Source: Agrobacterium sp. a22-2
GTDB lineage: Bacteria > Pseudomonadota > Alphaproteobacteria > Rhizobiales > Rhizobiaceae
Assembly: GCF_012276985.1 (NCBI RefSeq)
Contig: NZ_JAAXMM010000001.1
Coordinates: 372,001-436,000 of the forward strand
Direction: 5' to 3'
Length of the DNA stretch: 64,000 bases
Shown one piece after another: positions 8,609 to 20,396 of the stretch. Within the stretch, counting starts at the first letter, position 1, and each line of letters begins with the position of its first letter. Under the pieces are notes generated by a model, which was given only the letters and a program-made list of their open reading frames with translations, was not told where the DNA came from and did no database searches. The position numbers and the translations under genes are program-made.

Positions 8609-11353
8609 TCAAGACTTGCCAAGTTGTTTCTTCAGCTCATAGAGCGCGTCGAGCGCCTGGCGCGGCGTCAGGTCATCAAGGTCCAGCGCCCGAACCGCCT
8701 CCTCGACCTTCGACGGGCCGGCCTTGCGGGCCTCCTCGCGACGCACCGCGATCTGGAACAGCGGCAAGTCGTCGATCAGCTGGCTTGCCGGGTTCTTCCG
8801 ATCGGCATCTTCCAGCCGCGACAGTACATCCTTGGCACGCATGACGACCGAAGACGGCAGCCCGGCGAGCCGCGCCACCTGAATGCCGTAGGACCGGTCG
8901 GCAGCGCCAGGACCGACCTCGTGCAGGAAGATCACGTCGTTGTCCCATTCCTTGACCCGCATTGTGACATTGGAAAGGCGGTCGAGCTTTTCCGACAGCA
9001 CGGTCAGCTCGTGGAAATGGGTGGCAAACAGCGAACGGCAGCGATTGACCTGGTGCAGATGCTCGACAGTCGCCCAGGCGATCGACAGGCCGTCGAAGGT
9101 TGCCGTGCCTCGGCCGATTTCGTCGAGGATGACCAGCGAACGGTCGCCGGCCTGGTTGAGGATGGCCGCCGTTTCGACCATCTCGACCATGAAGGTGGAG
9201 CGGCCGCGCGCCAGATCGTCCGACGCGCCGACACGCGAGAACAGCCGGTCGACAATGCCGATATGGGCCGATCCCGCCGGCACGAAGGAGCCCATCTGGG
9301 CCAGAATGGCGATCAGCGCGTTCTGGCGCAGAAAGGTCGATTTACCGCCCATGTTGGGGCCGGTCAGCAGCCAGATCGCCCCGTCTGCCGCCCCGTCGGT
9401 CGGCGACAGATCGCAATTGTTGGCGATGAAGGGACCGGAGGACTGGCGGCGCAGCGCCTGCTCGACGACCGGATGACGACCGGCGACGATGGCAAACATG
9501 CGGCTGTCGTCGACGACCGGCCGGCAATAGCCTTGCTCTTCGGCAAGCGTTGCCAGGCCAACGGCGACATCGATGGCGGCCAGCGCCCGCGCGGCGGCCT
9601 TGATCGCCTCGGCCTCCATCACGACAGCGGCCACCATGCGCTCGAAGGCCTTCAGCTCGATTTCGAGCGCGCGGGCCGCCGCATTGGCGATGCGGCTTTC
9701 CAGATCGGCCAGTTCGGTGGTGGTAAAGCGCATGGCATTGGCCATGGACTGGCGATGGATGTAGCGTGCCTTGGCGGCGTCGGTGTCGATCATCGGCCCG
9801 GCATTGCCGGCCGTCACCTCGATGAAATAGCCCAGCACATTGTTGTGCTTGATCTTCAGCGACTTGATGCCGGTCTCTTCGGAATATTGCAGCTGCAGGC
9901 CGGCAATGACGCGTCGCGACTGATCGCGCAGCGCCCTTACTTCGTCCAGATCCGCATCCGCGCCATCGCGCAGAAAACCGCCGTCGCGCTTCAGCAAGGG
10001 CAATTCGTCAGCCAGCAGGTTTGTCAGCATGGCCTCCAGGGAATCCGGCAAGGCCTGCAGCTGCGAGGCGGCGGCGCGCAGTTCGGCCGGCAGATCGACG
10101 TTCCGGAACAGCATGCCGATGTCCCTGGCGGTGGCCAGTCCCTGGCGGATGGCCAAAAGGTCGCGCGGACCGCCACGGTCCAGCGCCAGCCGGGACAGGG
10201 CCCGCGGCATGTCGGGTGCGCGCTTCAACACGGCACGCAGTCGATCAGCCAGCGACGGTTCCGACAGCAGAAAGGCGATGGCATCCTGCCGGTCGGCGAT
10301 CTGCACCGGGTCGGTCAGCGGCGACATCAGCCGCTCGGCCAGGAGCCGCGCCCCGCCACCGGTCACCGTGCGGTCGATGACTTTTAGCAGCGCGCCGTCG
10401 CGGCTGCCGGACAGCGTCTTGACCAGTTCCAGATTGGCCCGGGTCGCTGCGTCGATGAACAAGGTCGAGGATGCCGACTGGCGCTCGGGAAGGCCGAGCG
10501 GCGGGCGCTCGGCGAACTGGGTCTTTTCGACATAGGCGACGGCGGCGGCGGCGGCGGCCATTTCGGCGCGGGAAAAGCTGCCGAAACCATCGAGGGTCTT
10601 CACGCCGAAATAGCGGGTGATCCGGCCTTCCGCCGCGGCGCTGTCGAACAGAACCGCCGGCTGCGGCACGACCACGCGGCCCAACACGTCGAAGACCGGG
10701 CGGATCTCGGGATCCTGGAACAGCGCGTCGGCGACGATCAGCTCGCTCGGATCGATGCGGGAAATATCGGCGAGCAGCCGTGCGGCGTCCGTCTCGGCCA
10801 GTCGGAAAACGCCGGTGGAAATATCGATCCAGGCGAGCGCCAGCTGCGGCTCTGAACCGCCGCGCACGCGGGCCAGCGCCATCAGATAGTTGGATTCGGA
10901 CGGCGAGAGCAGCTTTTCCTCGGTGATCGTGCCGGGTGTCACCAGCCGCACGACATCGCGCTTGACCACCGATTTGGAGCCGCGCCGCTTGGCCTCCGCC
11001 GGGTCCTCGATCTGCTCGCAAACGGCGACACGGAAACCAAGCCCGATCAGCCGCTGCAGATAATCGTCGGAGGCATGCACCGGCACGCCGCACATGGGGA
11101 TTTCCTGACCCATGTGCTGGCCGCGCTTGGTCAGCGTAATGCCGAGCGCGCGCGACGCCTCCACGGCATCCTCGAAGAACAGCTCGTAGAAATCGCCCAT
11201 GCGATAGAACAGCAGCGAACCGGGATTGTTCGCCTTGATCTCGATATACTGCTCCATCATCGGCGTGGCGGAGGCACGGCTCTCCTCCGACGCGAGTTCG
11301 GCGACGTTCAAAACCTCGGCAGCAGGCGCGTTTTCGATTGTCACGATCCTCAT
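8609..11353 (-). CDS. mutS: DNA mismatch repair protein MutS
   Basis: MutS recognises mismatches and starts mismatch repair. The product is 914 residues from the ATG at 11353. The mismatch-binding domain carries the [11 protein letters not shown] segment with the conserved Phe-X-Glu motif. The ATPase domain shows Walker [11 protein letters not shown], Walker B ([11 protein letters not shown]) and the ATHFHELT signature. Upstream in-frame starts up to 11443 exist but add residues atypical of the family, and no start has a strong ribosome site, so the N-terminus is the least certain part. It is divergent from maeB and 99 bp upstream of glnD on the same strand. Confidence 0.96.
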   Translation of the reverse strand: MRIVTIENAPAAEVLNVAELASEESRASATPMMEQYIEIKANNPGSLLFYRMGDFYELFFEDAVEASRALGITLTKRGQHMGQEIPMCGVPVHASDDYLQRLIGLGFRVAVCEQIEDPAEAKRRGSKSVVKRDVVRLVTPGTITEEKLLSPSESNYLMALARVRGGSEPQLALAWIDISTGVFRLAETDAARLLADISRIDPSELIVADALFQDPEIRPVFDVLGRVVVPQPAVLFDSAAAEGRITRYFGVKTLDGFGSFSRAEMAAAAAAVAYVEKTQFAERPPLGLPERQSASSTLFIDAATRANLELVKTLSGSRDGALLKVIDRTVTGGGARLLAERLMSPLTDPVQIADRQDAIAFLLSEPSLADRLRAVLKRAPDMPRALSRLALDRGGPRDLLAIRQGLATARDIGMLFRNVDLPAELRAAASQLQALPDSLEAMLTNLLADELPLLKRDGGFLRDGADADLDEVRALRDQSRRVIAGLQLQYSEETGIKSLKIKHNNVLGYFIEVTAGNAGPMIDTDAAKARYIHRQSMANAMRFTTTELADLESRIANAAARALEIELKAFERMVAAVVMEAEAIKAAARALAAIDVAVGLATLAEEQGYCRPVVDDSRMFAIVAGRHPVVEQALRRQSSGPFIANNCDLSPTDGAADGAIWLLTGPNMGGKSTFLRQNALIAILAQMGSFVPAGSAHIGIVDRLFSRVGASDDLARGRSTFMVEMVETAAILNQAGDRSLVILDEIGRGTATFDGLSIAWATVEHLHQVNRCRSLFATHFHELTVLSEKLDRLSNVTMRVKEWDNDVIFLHEVGPGAADRSYGIQVARLAGLPSSVVMRAKDVLSRLEDADRKNPASQLIDDLPLFQIAVRREEARKAGPSKVEEAVRALDLDDLTPRQALDALYELKKQLGKS

Positions 11354-11459
11354 ATTTTCTTGGGCGAAAAGTCGTGCAACACTAACGACGTCAACGCGCC
11401 AAAGACAATAACAAAGGGCTGCCGCACGCATGGCTGCCCACAACTAGGTTTGAGGAAAC

Positions 11460-13745
<2,286 letters not shown>

Positions 13746-13746
13746 A

Positions 13747-14694
13747 TCAATCGGATGCGGGTTGCCACGGGGGCTGCTCGCATCCGGTCGCCACCACCTG
13801 TTTCAACTTCGCCATATCGGCGGCCAGCTCTTCGCGCAGCCAGCGCTTGAACGCCTCGATGCGTTCGCTGCGGCGGGCATTTTCGGCCGTGACGAAGTAA
13901 TGCCCGTCGCCGGTCTTCGCCCAGGGGCCGAAGGGCACCACCAATTGTCCGGCCTGGATGGCATGGGAGGCGAGTGTCTGCCAGGCGAGCATGACACCCT
14001 GGCCGGAGATCGCGGCATCCAGGCAAAGCGACGCCTCGTTGAAGACGTGCCGGCTTTCCACCGGCCGGCCGGCAAGGCCCACTTCCCGCAGCCAGACATC
14101 CCAGGAAAACATCGCCCTTCCGTCGCGGATGACCGGCAGGTTCAAAAGATCGGCGGGCGCTTTCAGCCGCGCGGCAAGGGTCGGCGTACAGACCGGAAAG
14201 ACCTGCTGCTCCAGCAGCAGTTCGGAGCGAACGCCCGGCCATGTGCCCCGTCCGACGCGGATGCACAGATCGATGTCCGACGTCGCCGGATCGGTCAGGC
14301 TTGATGAGGCATCGATCCTCAGGCTGATATCCGGGCAGCGCTCGGAGAAACTGCCGAGACGATTGACCAGCCAGCGGGCGGCGAAGACGGGGGCCACAGA
14401 AATGGTCAGCACATTCTCATCGCGCCTATGGGCCGCGGCCACCGCGCTCGACAAGAGCCGAAACCCTTCGCCGAGCCGCGCCAGAATGACCTGTCCGACC
14501 TCGGTCGCCACCATGCCCTTCGGCGTGCGCTCGAACAGCTGGCGGCCAAGCTGCTGTTCCGACTTGATGACCTGCTGGCTGACGGCGCCGATCGAGACGC
14601 CCAGCTCTGTGGCAGCGGCCTGGAGCGAACCAAGCCGGCCCACCGCTTCGACGGCGCGCAGGCCGTTCAGATGCACGAGATTGAGGTTTTGCAT
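13747..14694 (-). CDS. LysR family transcriptional regulator (GcvA/AmpR-like)
   Basis: This is a 315-residue LysR-type regulator. A winged helix-turn-helix occupies about residues 1-65 (LNGLRAVEAVGRLGSLQAAATELGV is the recognition region, with SIGAVSQQV following), and a periplasmic-binding-like effector domain follows. The phrase FERTPKGMVATEVGQ is typical of the GcvA branch. Its target is unknown; such genes usually control a divergent neighbour, here the small ORF at 14820. Its stop lies 1 bp from the maeB stop, tail to tail. Family assignment is firm, effector unknown. Confidence 0.9.
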   Translation of the reverse strand: MQNLNLVHLNGLRAVEAVGRLGSLQAAATELGVSIGAVSQQVIKSEQQLGRQLFERTPKGMVATEVGQVILARLGEGFRLLSSAVAAAHRRDENVLTISVAPVFAARWLVNRLGSFSERCPDISLRIDASSSLTDPATSDIDLCIRVGRGTWPGVRSELLLEQQVFPVCTPTLAARLKAPADLLNLPVIRDGRAMFSWDVWLREVGLAGRPVESRHVFNEASLCLDAAISGQGVMLAWQTLASHAIQAGQLVVPFGPWAKTGDGHYFVTAENARRSERIEAFKRWLREELAADMAKLKQVVATGCEQPPWQPASD

Positions 14695-14819
14695 ATAGTT
14701 TCTCTATAGCAAACCAGCGCACATCTCAATTGAGGACTGGTCCCGGAAGAGGGACATTGCACATGGATGAACCGCTGCAAACCGCAGGATAGCACCCGTT
14801 ACGAGAAAGGCGCGGATCC

Positions 14820-15044
14820 ATGTTCAAGTTTTTCTGGAATATCACACGTCGTCAGCGAGCCGATGCCATTCGGCAAAGCGCTGAGATCTGGCGCCTGGAT
14901 CCGCTCAGCCATCCGGCTCTATTGGATATGACGGAGCGGGAACTGGCCGATCTGCCAATGGAGCCGCTCTGTTTCCTGGCCGAGCCCGAACGCGCGGTTC
15001 CTCTCAAAAAGAACCCGCCAACTCGGACACGAATGGCGGGTTGA
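14820..15044 (+). CDS. Small protein with DUF1127-like segment
   Basis: This is a 74-residue basic protein. Residues around LLDMTERELADLPM resemble the core of DUF1127 (YjiS-type) small proteins common in alphaproteobacteria, some of which bind RNA; this resemblance is by eye only. A GAGAAAGG ribosome site precedes the ATG. It is divergent from the LysR gene. Its last ten codons contain the 9-bp hairpin that terminates olsB transcription on the other strand (15003-15042), so the Lys/Pro/Thr/Arg-rich C-terminal tail may be shaped by that signal. It may be real; no function is proposed. Confidence 0.5.
   Translation: MFKFFWNITRRQRADAIRQSAEIWRLDPLSHPALLDMTERELADLPMEPLCFLAEPERAVPLKKNPPTRTRMAG
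15003..15042 (-). terminator. olsB Rho-independent terminator
   Basis: On the minus strand, AACCCGCCA (15042-15034) pairs perfectly with TGGCGGGTT (15020-15012) around a 13-base loop and is followed by CTTTTTGAG. It lies about 20 bp after the olsB stop and inside the 3' coding end of the convergent small ORF. The T-run is present only on the minus strand. Confidence 0.7.
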
Positions 15045-15062
15045 GGACTGGAAAAGCAATGA

Positions 15063-15941
15063 TCAGCTGGCGAAGCGCCCGGCGTCAGCGCCATAATAGT
15101 TGAGATAGCGATCCGAAATGCTGGTAATCGGCAAGATGATCAGCACGTCGGTGGTGTTGAAGGCATGATCGACCACGGCCCCGGAGCCGACCATGGCGCC
15201 GACACGCAGATAGCCCTTGATCAGCGGCGGCATGGCCGACAGCGCCTTGCGGGCACTGATGGCCTCCTCCGGCATCAGATCCATGGTGCGGAACAGTTCG
15301 GGGCGGGCCTCGACCGCCCAGTCACCCTGCGCCAGGGCGTTGTTGTGCAGGAAGGACAGCGCCAGGGCATGGGCTTCCGGGCGAACGCCGGGAAACGAGC
15401 CGCAACCGAACATGGCATCGACACCGTGCCGCAACGCATAGGCCCAATTACCCTGCCACAGAAGCTCCAGGGTCCGCTTGGTGCGGTATTCCGGCAGCAC
15501 GCAGGAGCGACCGAGTTCCATGAAGCGCTTGTCGGGGTGGCGGGCAAGCAGATCGCCGATCGCGAATTCCGAAGATGAGTAATAACCGCCGCTGGCCAGC
15601 GCCACATCATGGCGCAACAGACGATAGGTGCCGACGATCTGGTCTTCCGGATCGCCCTCAATGGCACGGTCGAGCACGAGAAGATGATCGCAGATCGCAT
15701 CCCAGCTGTCGATATCGCGCTTGCAACGCATGGCGTCCGGCGCAAGCTGGGCTTTCATCTCTTCGACGAAAACCCGAAACCGCACCGACTGGGCCGCATC
15801 GACTTCGCTTTGGGTGCGCGCCAGGCGCGTTTCCAGCGTTCCGATCCGACCGAGGATATCGCTTTTCTCCGGGATCGGAGCGCGCGGCGAGGCCTTATTG
15901 CCGTCAAGCAGGCCAGAGCGTTCTAACAGTTCAAGTGTCAT
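15063..15941 (-). CDS. olsB: Ornithine-acyl carrier protein N-acyltransferase OlsB
   Basis: OlsB transfers a 3-hydroxyacyl chain from ACP to the alpha-amino group of ornithine, the first step of phosphorus-free ornithine lipid synthesis at the inner membrane. The 292-residue protein has the GNAT-like core seen in OlsB: QSVRFRVFVEEM near residue 53, the strand EDQIVGTYRLL, and ELGRSCVLPEYR. OlsA (the second acyltransferase) is not in the window. A Pho box with a matching -10 lies upstream (15974-16008), fitting the known phosphate-starvation control of olsB in Sinorhizobium. A terminator follows the gene, so it looks monocistronic. Confidence 0.92.
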   Translation of the reverse strand: MTLELLERSGLLDGNKASPRAPIPEKSDILGRIGTLETRLARTQSEVDAAQSVRFRVFVEEMKAQLAPDAMRCKRDIDSWDAICDHLLVLDRAIEGDPEDQIVGTYRLLRHDVALASGGYYSSSEFAIGDLLARHPDKRFMELGRSCVLPEYRTKRTLELLWQGNWAYALRHGVDAMFGCGSFPGVRPEAHALALSFLHNNALAQGDWAVEARPELFRTMDLMPEEAISARKALSAMPPLIKGYLRVGAMVGSGAVVDHAFNTTDVLIILPITSISDRYLNYYGADAGRFAS

Positions 15942-15973
15942 GGCGATTCGTCCGGAACCTGTTCAGGTTAAGG

Positions 15974-16008
15974 TCATAAACCATGGATGTACGACAGGAA
16001 CGTGACAA
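15974..16008 (-). promoter_or_regulatory. Pho box and -10 element of olsB
   Basis: Read on the minus strand, TTGTCAC (16008-16002), GTTC and CTGTCGT (15997-15991) match the PhoB box pattern CTGTCAT-N4-CTGTCAT at 7-4-7 spacing with two changes per half-site or fewer. TTATGA (15979-15974) follows 11 bases later, the usual distance from a Pho box to a -10. A perfect 17-base palindrome, GTGACAATAATTGTCAC (16002-16018), overlaps the upstream half-site and might bind a second protein. Confidence 0.6.
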
Positions 16009-16044
16009 TAATTGTCACATCCGGGCCGCTGGTGCCAGCGCATT

Positions 16045-17757
16045 TCACCCGGTTTGTGACACTTTCGGCTGAAAGGATGCCAGAGTCTGAACTTCCTTTA
16101 GCAAGCGGTTGGGCTTCACCGGTTTTTCCAAGAGGAGATCCGCGCCGTTGGCCAGAACCTCCGTGCGGATATGGTCGCGCATGTCGCCGGTCAGCACGAT
16201 GATCGGCGTTCGGCTCTGATGCCGGAGCTGTTCGACCATGCGGATGTAGCGGATGACGGCCGGGCCATCGCCGCCGGGCATGCCGAGGTCGGTGATGATC
16301 AAATCAAAACCGGCGCCGTCCTCAGCCGATACCGCCCGGCGCAGGGCATCGAAATCGGTGACGGCTACGACCTGATGCCCGGCTTTGCTCAGCACGGCCC
16401 GCAGCAGAGTGGCGTTGACAGGATCGTCCTCGGCCATCAGCACCCGAAGCGCCTTGCCGTGATGCAAGTCGCTACGCGCCGGCTCGCCGGATTGCGCCGA
16501 CGGCGCCTGCAGCGGCTCCCGGATTTCGACACCCCGCATGACACCCAGCAGAACCTCGACAAGCGTCTGCTCGCGCAGTGGCCGGATGAGCCAGGCATCA
16601 AAACCCGGATGCGGCCGTCCGGATCGTTCCTCGGGGCTGACCAGGTAGATCTTGCGGACCGGGCCGTAGCGATCCAGCCGCACCGCCACGTCCTCGCTGA
16701 ACTCGCCGACGCAACGATGATCGACGATGATATCGGTGAACGGCCGTGCCGCCTCTGCCGCCCTGTCGATGGCCGAAAGAACCGAGCCGGCATCCATGAC
16801 CTGGTGGCAGACGCCGCCCAGCGCACGGATGGTCGCAGCCGTTGCTTCGGCGGATGGCCCGTCCGGGGCCAATAGCAGAACGGCAGACCGTGTCAGGGCC
16901 ATACAGCGTTCGAAAAAGCCGCCGTCGTCATGCTTGCCGGTCGGCAGCCGGATCTCGAAGAGACTGCCCTCGCCCTTGCGGCTGTGAGCGAGCGAGAGCG
17001 ATCCGCCCTGGGCACGCATCAGCCGTTCTGAGATGGCCAGGCCCAGGCCGGTGCCACCGCTCTTCTGGTTGGAATCGCCGGATTGTGAGAACTCCAGAAA
17101 CAGGCGTGACTGCTCTTCGCTGTCCATGCCGGGTCCACTGTCGCGGATCTGGATGAGAAGGGCATCGCCATCCAGGCAGGCACTGACAAACACGCCACCC
17201 TTTGCCGTGAACTTGACCGCATTGCCGATGACGTTGAACAGAACCTGGCGAAGCCGCGCCGCATCGACATCGAGCATGGCCGGAACATCGGCATTGATGG
17301 TTGCGGCAATCTCCACGCCCTTTTCGTGGGCGCGATGCGCCAGCATCTCGATGACGCTCTCCACCAGCCGCCTCGGGCTGACGGTTTCCTTGTGAAGGGA
17401 AAACCGCCCGGCATCAAGGGTTGAGAAATCGAGCAGGTCGGCGACCAATTGCTGCAGGGCCTCGCCGGATTGCACGATCCCGGCCAGATAGTTCTTCTGC
17501 TCGGCGGTCAGACTGGTGCGCTCGAGAAGATGGGTCATGCCGAGAATGCCGTTCAGCGGCGTGCGCATCTCATGGCTGACGGTCGCCAGCAGGCGGGTCT
17601 TGGCGGCATTGACCCGCTCGGCGCGGGCGAGACGTTCGACCGCATCCTCGCCGCGGCCGTTATTTGCCGGCTGCTGGGCAGCGGCAGCCGTGTCCAATCC
17701 GAACGAAAGGTCGGGGACAAATCTCAGCCATTTCTGCAATCGCGCAAGCGTACCCAT
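16045..17757 (-). CDS. Soluble hybrid histidine kinase (HisKA-HATPase-degenerate REC-REC)
   Basis: This 570-residue protein has no transmembrane segment apart from a weakly hydrophobic start. Order: HisKA with ATVSHEMRTPLNG (phospho-His near residue 62), HATPase with N, G1 (IRDSGPGMD) and G2 (GGTGLGLAI) boxes, then a receiver-like segment at about 285-410 that lacks the usual acidic pocket. A canonical REC follows at about 435-560, with MAEDDPVN, LIITDLGMPGGDG (acceptor Asp) and the KPVKP lysine. There is no input sensor domain, so signal input is probably from a partner. It is followed 103 bp later by olsB and lies downstream of lspA. Signal and target are unknown. Confidence 0.88.
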   Translation of the reverse strand: MGTLARLQKWLRFVPDLSFGLDTAAAAQQPANNGRGEDAVERLARAERVNAAKTRLLATVSHEMRTPLNGILGMTHLLERTSLTAEQKNYLAGIVQSGEALQQLVADLLDFSTLDAGRFSLHKETVSPRRLVESVIEMLAHRAHEKGVEIAATINADVPAMLDVDAARLRQVLFNVIGNAVKFTAKGGVFVSACLDGDALLIQIRDSGPGMDSEEQSRLFLEFSQSGDSNQKSGGTGLGLAISERLMRAQGGSLSLAHSRKGEGSLFEIRLPTGKHDDGGFFERCMALTRSAVLLLAPDGPSAEATAATIRALGGVCHQVMDAGSVLSAIDRAAEAARPFTDIIVDHRCVGEFSEDVAVRLDRYGPVRKIYLVSPEERSGRPHPGFDAWLIRPLREQTLVEVLLGVMRGVEIREPLQAPSAQSGEPARSDLHHGKALRVLMAEDDPVNATLLRAVLSKAGHQVVAVTDFDALRRAVSAEDGAGFDLIITDLGMPGGDGPAVIRYIRMVEQLRHQSRTPIIVLTGDMRDHIRTEVLANGADLLLEKPVKPNRLLKEVQTLASFQPKVSQTG

Positions 17758-17812
17758 TGGTGGACAGTAACAGACAGCTGATTTCGAGAACGTGTGCCAA
17801 AACGCTCAAGTT

Positions 17813-18304
17813 TTACGGGTTCGGCTGTCTCCGGCCGAGGATCTCGTTGAGGAGAATGAGGCCAGCACCGAGCGTAATCAGGCTATCAGCCAGATTGAAG
17901 ACGGCGAAAGACCATGTATCCGTATAGAACAGGACATAGTCGATCACGTGTCCGTAAACGAAACGGTCGACCAGATTGCCGATCGCGCCGGCAATGATCA
18001 TCGCATAGCCCAGATGGGCAAATCGATGGGTGACATCGGTCTGGCGCCAGAGCCAGAGCACAAAGGCAACGATGAAGAGCCGCATGCCGACGATGAACCA
18101 GCCATCCATGCCGGCGAGCATGGAAAAGGCCACGCCGAGATTGTGGGTCCGATAGAGGGCCAGCATGGGCATGACCGGCACGGCTTCATGCATCGGCAGA
18201 TAGGCCTCGACCGCGGCCTTGATCGCCTGGTCGACGAGAAGGGCCGCCAGGATCAGCAGCAGGGCCGGCAGGGGCCGAGAGAAGAGCGCAGGTCTGTCGG
18301 TCAT
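17813..18304 (-). CDS. lspA: Lipoprotein signal peptidase (SPase II)
   Basis: LspA cleaves signal peptides from diacylglyceryl-modified prolipoproteins in the inner membrane. The 163-residue protein has four hydrophobic helices (about 10-30, 68-87, 94-113, 136-155) and the two catalytic aspartates, D113 in GNLVDRF and D140 in NLADS. Its ATG overlaps the stop of the upstream methyltransferase gene as ATGA, implying translational coupling in a chain of three overlapping genes. Length is normal. Confidence 0.96.
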   Translation of the reverse strand: MTDRPALFSRPLPALLLILAALLVDQAIKAAVEAYLPMHEAVPVMPMLALYRTHNLGVAFSMLAGMDGWFIVGMRLFIVAFVLWLWRQTDVTHRFAHLGYAMIIAGAIGNLVDRFVYGHVIDYVLFYTDTWSFAVFNLADSLITLGAGLILLNEILGRRQPNP

Positions 18305-19161
18305 GTCGACTCGTCGAGTTTCAATTGGTCGCGGCGCGCCTCAAAGAGCATCACGCCCGTGGCAATCGCCAAATTCAGCGAGTCGGCGCGGCCGGCCTGC
18401 GGAATGCGGGCCAGCACGTCGGCCTGGCGGGCCAGCTCCTCCGGCAGGCCGGACTGCTCATTGCCCATCATCAGGACAACCGGCTTGCGGCGATAATCGA
18501 CCGTCCGATAATCGATGGCCCCGGCCAGATGGGTGGCGACCACCTGCGCGCCGCTCGACGCCTTCCAGGCCAGGAACTCGGTGACCGTCGCCTTGACCAG
18601 CGGCAAAGCAAACATCGAGCCCATGGTGGCACGCACCGTTTCCATGGAAAACGGATCGGTGCAATCGCCCAGCAGCATGACACCGGAGGCGCCGGCTGCA
18701 TCGGCCGTGCGGATGATCGTGCCGAGATTGCCGGGGTCACGAACCCGATCGAGCGCGATCCAGGTCTGGCCCATTGACAGTTTCACGTCGCGAAGCGGCA
18801 TCCAGCGCTGGTCGAAGACGCCGGCCACCATCTGCGGATTGTCGCGACGGGTGATCGATGCCATCACCTTTTCGCTGACCTCCAGCACCAGACCGCCGGA
18901 CGCCACCGTCCTGGCCGCGATCTTCTCGACCAGCGGCTTGCCTTTGGCCGCTTTCGAATAGATCAGGGTGCGAATGGTCCAGCCAAGCTCCAGCGCATCG
19001 ATCACGAGTTTCAGCCCTTCCGCCATGAAGGTTCTGGTCTCGTCGCGCATCTTTTTCTGCGAAAGCGCCTTGATATCCTTGACGATCGGATTGGCAAGGC
19101 TAGTCACTTCCTTGACCTGGCCGACCCGGCGGGCTCCGTGATCGCGATAATCTTCCGTCAT
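18301..19161 (-). CDS. TrmH/SpoU family RNA 2'-O-methyltransferase
   Basis: This is a 286-residue SPOUT enzyme. An N-terminal substrate-binding domain (about 15-100) precedes a knotted SAM domain carrying motif 1 ([16 protein letters not shown]), motif 2 ([13 protein letters not shown]) and motif 3 ([22 protein letters not shown]), all intact. Such enzymes methylate the ribose of rRNA or tRNA; RlmB-like and TsnR-like relatives exist and the target base cannot be told here. The ATG at 19161 is chosen because it overlaps the upstream gene stop by four bases (ATGA); longer in-frame starts lie inside that gene. The next gene, lspA, overlaps its stop likewise. Confidence 0.9.
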   Translation of the reverse strand: MTEDYRDHGARRVGQVKEVTSLANPIVKDIKALSQKKMRDETRTFMAEGLKLVIDALELGWTIRTLIYSKAAKGKPLVEKIAARTVASGGLVLEVSEKVMASITRRDNPQMVAGVFDQRWMPLRDVKLSMGQTWIALDRVRDPGNLGTIIRTADAAGASGVMLLGDCTDPFSMETVRATMGSMFALPLVKATVTEFLAWKASSGAQVVATHLAGAIDYRTVDYRRKPVVLMMGNEQSGLPEELARQADVLARIPQAGRADSLNLAIATGVMLFEARRDQLKLDEST

Positions 19162-20339
19162 TTGGGCACCCAGCGGCTGAAAAGAGAGGTCGAGAGCGCC
19201 CGGCCGGGCGTTTTGCCATCCACTCCGGTCTCGCGGATCACCAGTTCGCCGGATTCCACGGTGCCACGCTTGCCGCGCATGGTCTCGCGCATCAGTTCGT
19301 GGATCGAATAGAAGCTCGCCCGAATGGAATAGGCCGTCAGTACCAGACCTTCGGCCCTCGGCGACAGGATATCGCGGCAGATGTCGAGCATGGCGGGCAG
19401 ATGGTCGAACAATTGCCAAACCTCGCCATTCGGTCCGCGACCGAATTTCGGCGGATCGGTGAGGATGATGTCGTAGCGGCTGCCGCGGCGCTCCTCGCGC
19501 TGGATGAATTTCATTGCATCGTCGCAGATCCAGCGGATCGGTGCCTTGTCCATGCGGCTGAGCGCCTGGTTTTCGCGGGCCCAGCCGATGGCTTTCTTGG
19601 ATGCATCGACATGGGTGACTTCCGCGCCGGCCCGGGCGGCGATCAGCGAGGCGACGCCGGTATAGCCGAACAGGTTGAGGACTTTCAGCGGCGTCTTGGA
19701 GGCTTCGATGCGCTCCTTCATCCAGGTCCAGTGGGCAATCTGCTCGGGAAAGACGCCGACATGGCGAAAGGCAGTGAAGCGGCCGAGAAAATCGACGCCG
19801 AGCAAAGCAAGCGGCCAGGTTTCACCGAGCGCCTCGCGCGGAAAACGCCAGCGGCCCATGCCCTCCTCATCCGTATCGCCGGAAAAAACCGCATCGGCCC
19901 GTTCCCAGACATGGGCGGGCAAAGCCGGCGGCCAGAGCGCCTGGGCTTCCGGTCGGATGATGCGATAGGGGCCGTACTGCTCAAGCTTGAGGCCATGGCC
20001 GCTGTCGATCAGGTGAAAATCGCCGGCACCGGGCGATTCCAGGATGAGCGGAACCCGTTCGCCGGGACGTTCGCCGGCGCGCAATTCCAGACGTTCCGGT
20101 GGCGGCGCGGACGCTTCCGCTTTGGCAGATCTCACGGGCTCCTCCCGCCGGTCGGCGGCTCGCGCAGGCGTGCGCTCCACCCGCTGCGCGCCGTCGGGCT
20201 TGCCGGTGGCGGCACGCTTTTCAGGGCGGCGCGGCTTCGGGGCTCCGGGATCGGACACCTTTGGCGGAGACCGGCGTATCTTGTTCTTCACGGCTTGATC
20301 GGCTTTCCATGGCTTGGGGTCGACGCCAGCCCTTAGCAT
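19158..20339 (-). CDS. Class I SAM-dependent (rRNA) methyltransferase, RlmI/RlmK-like
   Basis: The protein is 393 residues. The SAM-binding core lies in the second half: motif I VLNLFGYTGVASL, then HVDASKKAIGWARENQ, and motif IV DPPKFGRGPNGEVW, as in 23S rRNA cytosine methyltransferases. The first about 95 residues are rich in Lys, Arg, Pro and Ala and probably disordered; they may bind RNA, or the true start may lie further in (a GTG at codon 17 is one option), since no strong ribosome site precedes 20339. It starts the overlapping chain of methyltransferase, TrmH-like and lspA genes. The class is certain, the substrate inferred. Confidence 0.85.
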   Translation of the reverse strand: MLRAGVDPKPWKADQAVKNKIRRSPPKVSDPGAPKPRRPEKRAATGKPDGAQRVERTPARAADRREEPVRSAKAEASAPPPERLELRAGERPGERVPLILESPGAGDFHLIDSGHGLKLEQYGPYRIIRPEAQALWPPALPAHVWERADAVFSGDTDEEGMGRWRFPREALGETWPLALLGVDFLGRFTAFRHVGVFPEQIAHWTWMKERIEASKTPLKVLNLFGYTGVASLIAARAGAEVTHVDASKKAIGWARENQALSRMDKAPIRWICDDAMKFIQREERRGSRYDIILTDPPKFGRGPNGEVWQLFDHLPAMLDICRDILSPRAEGLVLTAYSIRASFYSIHELMRETMRGKRGTVESGELVIRETGVDGKTPGRALSTSLFSRWVPK

Positions 20340-20396
20340 TGCCCGGTCAGCGCGAAAAGCGCTTTCCCGCTGGCTGTCCGAAAGCGGCGGCCGAAT

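Noticed and set aside
8624..10387. A 587-codon plus-strand frame opposite mutS
   Set aside because: Mirror of mutS coding; no recognisable family and biased composition.
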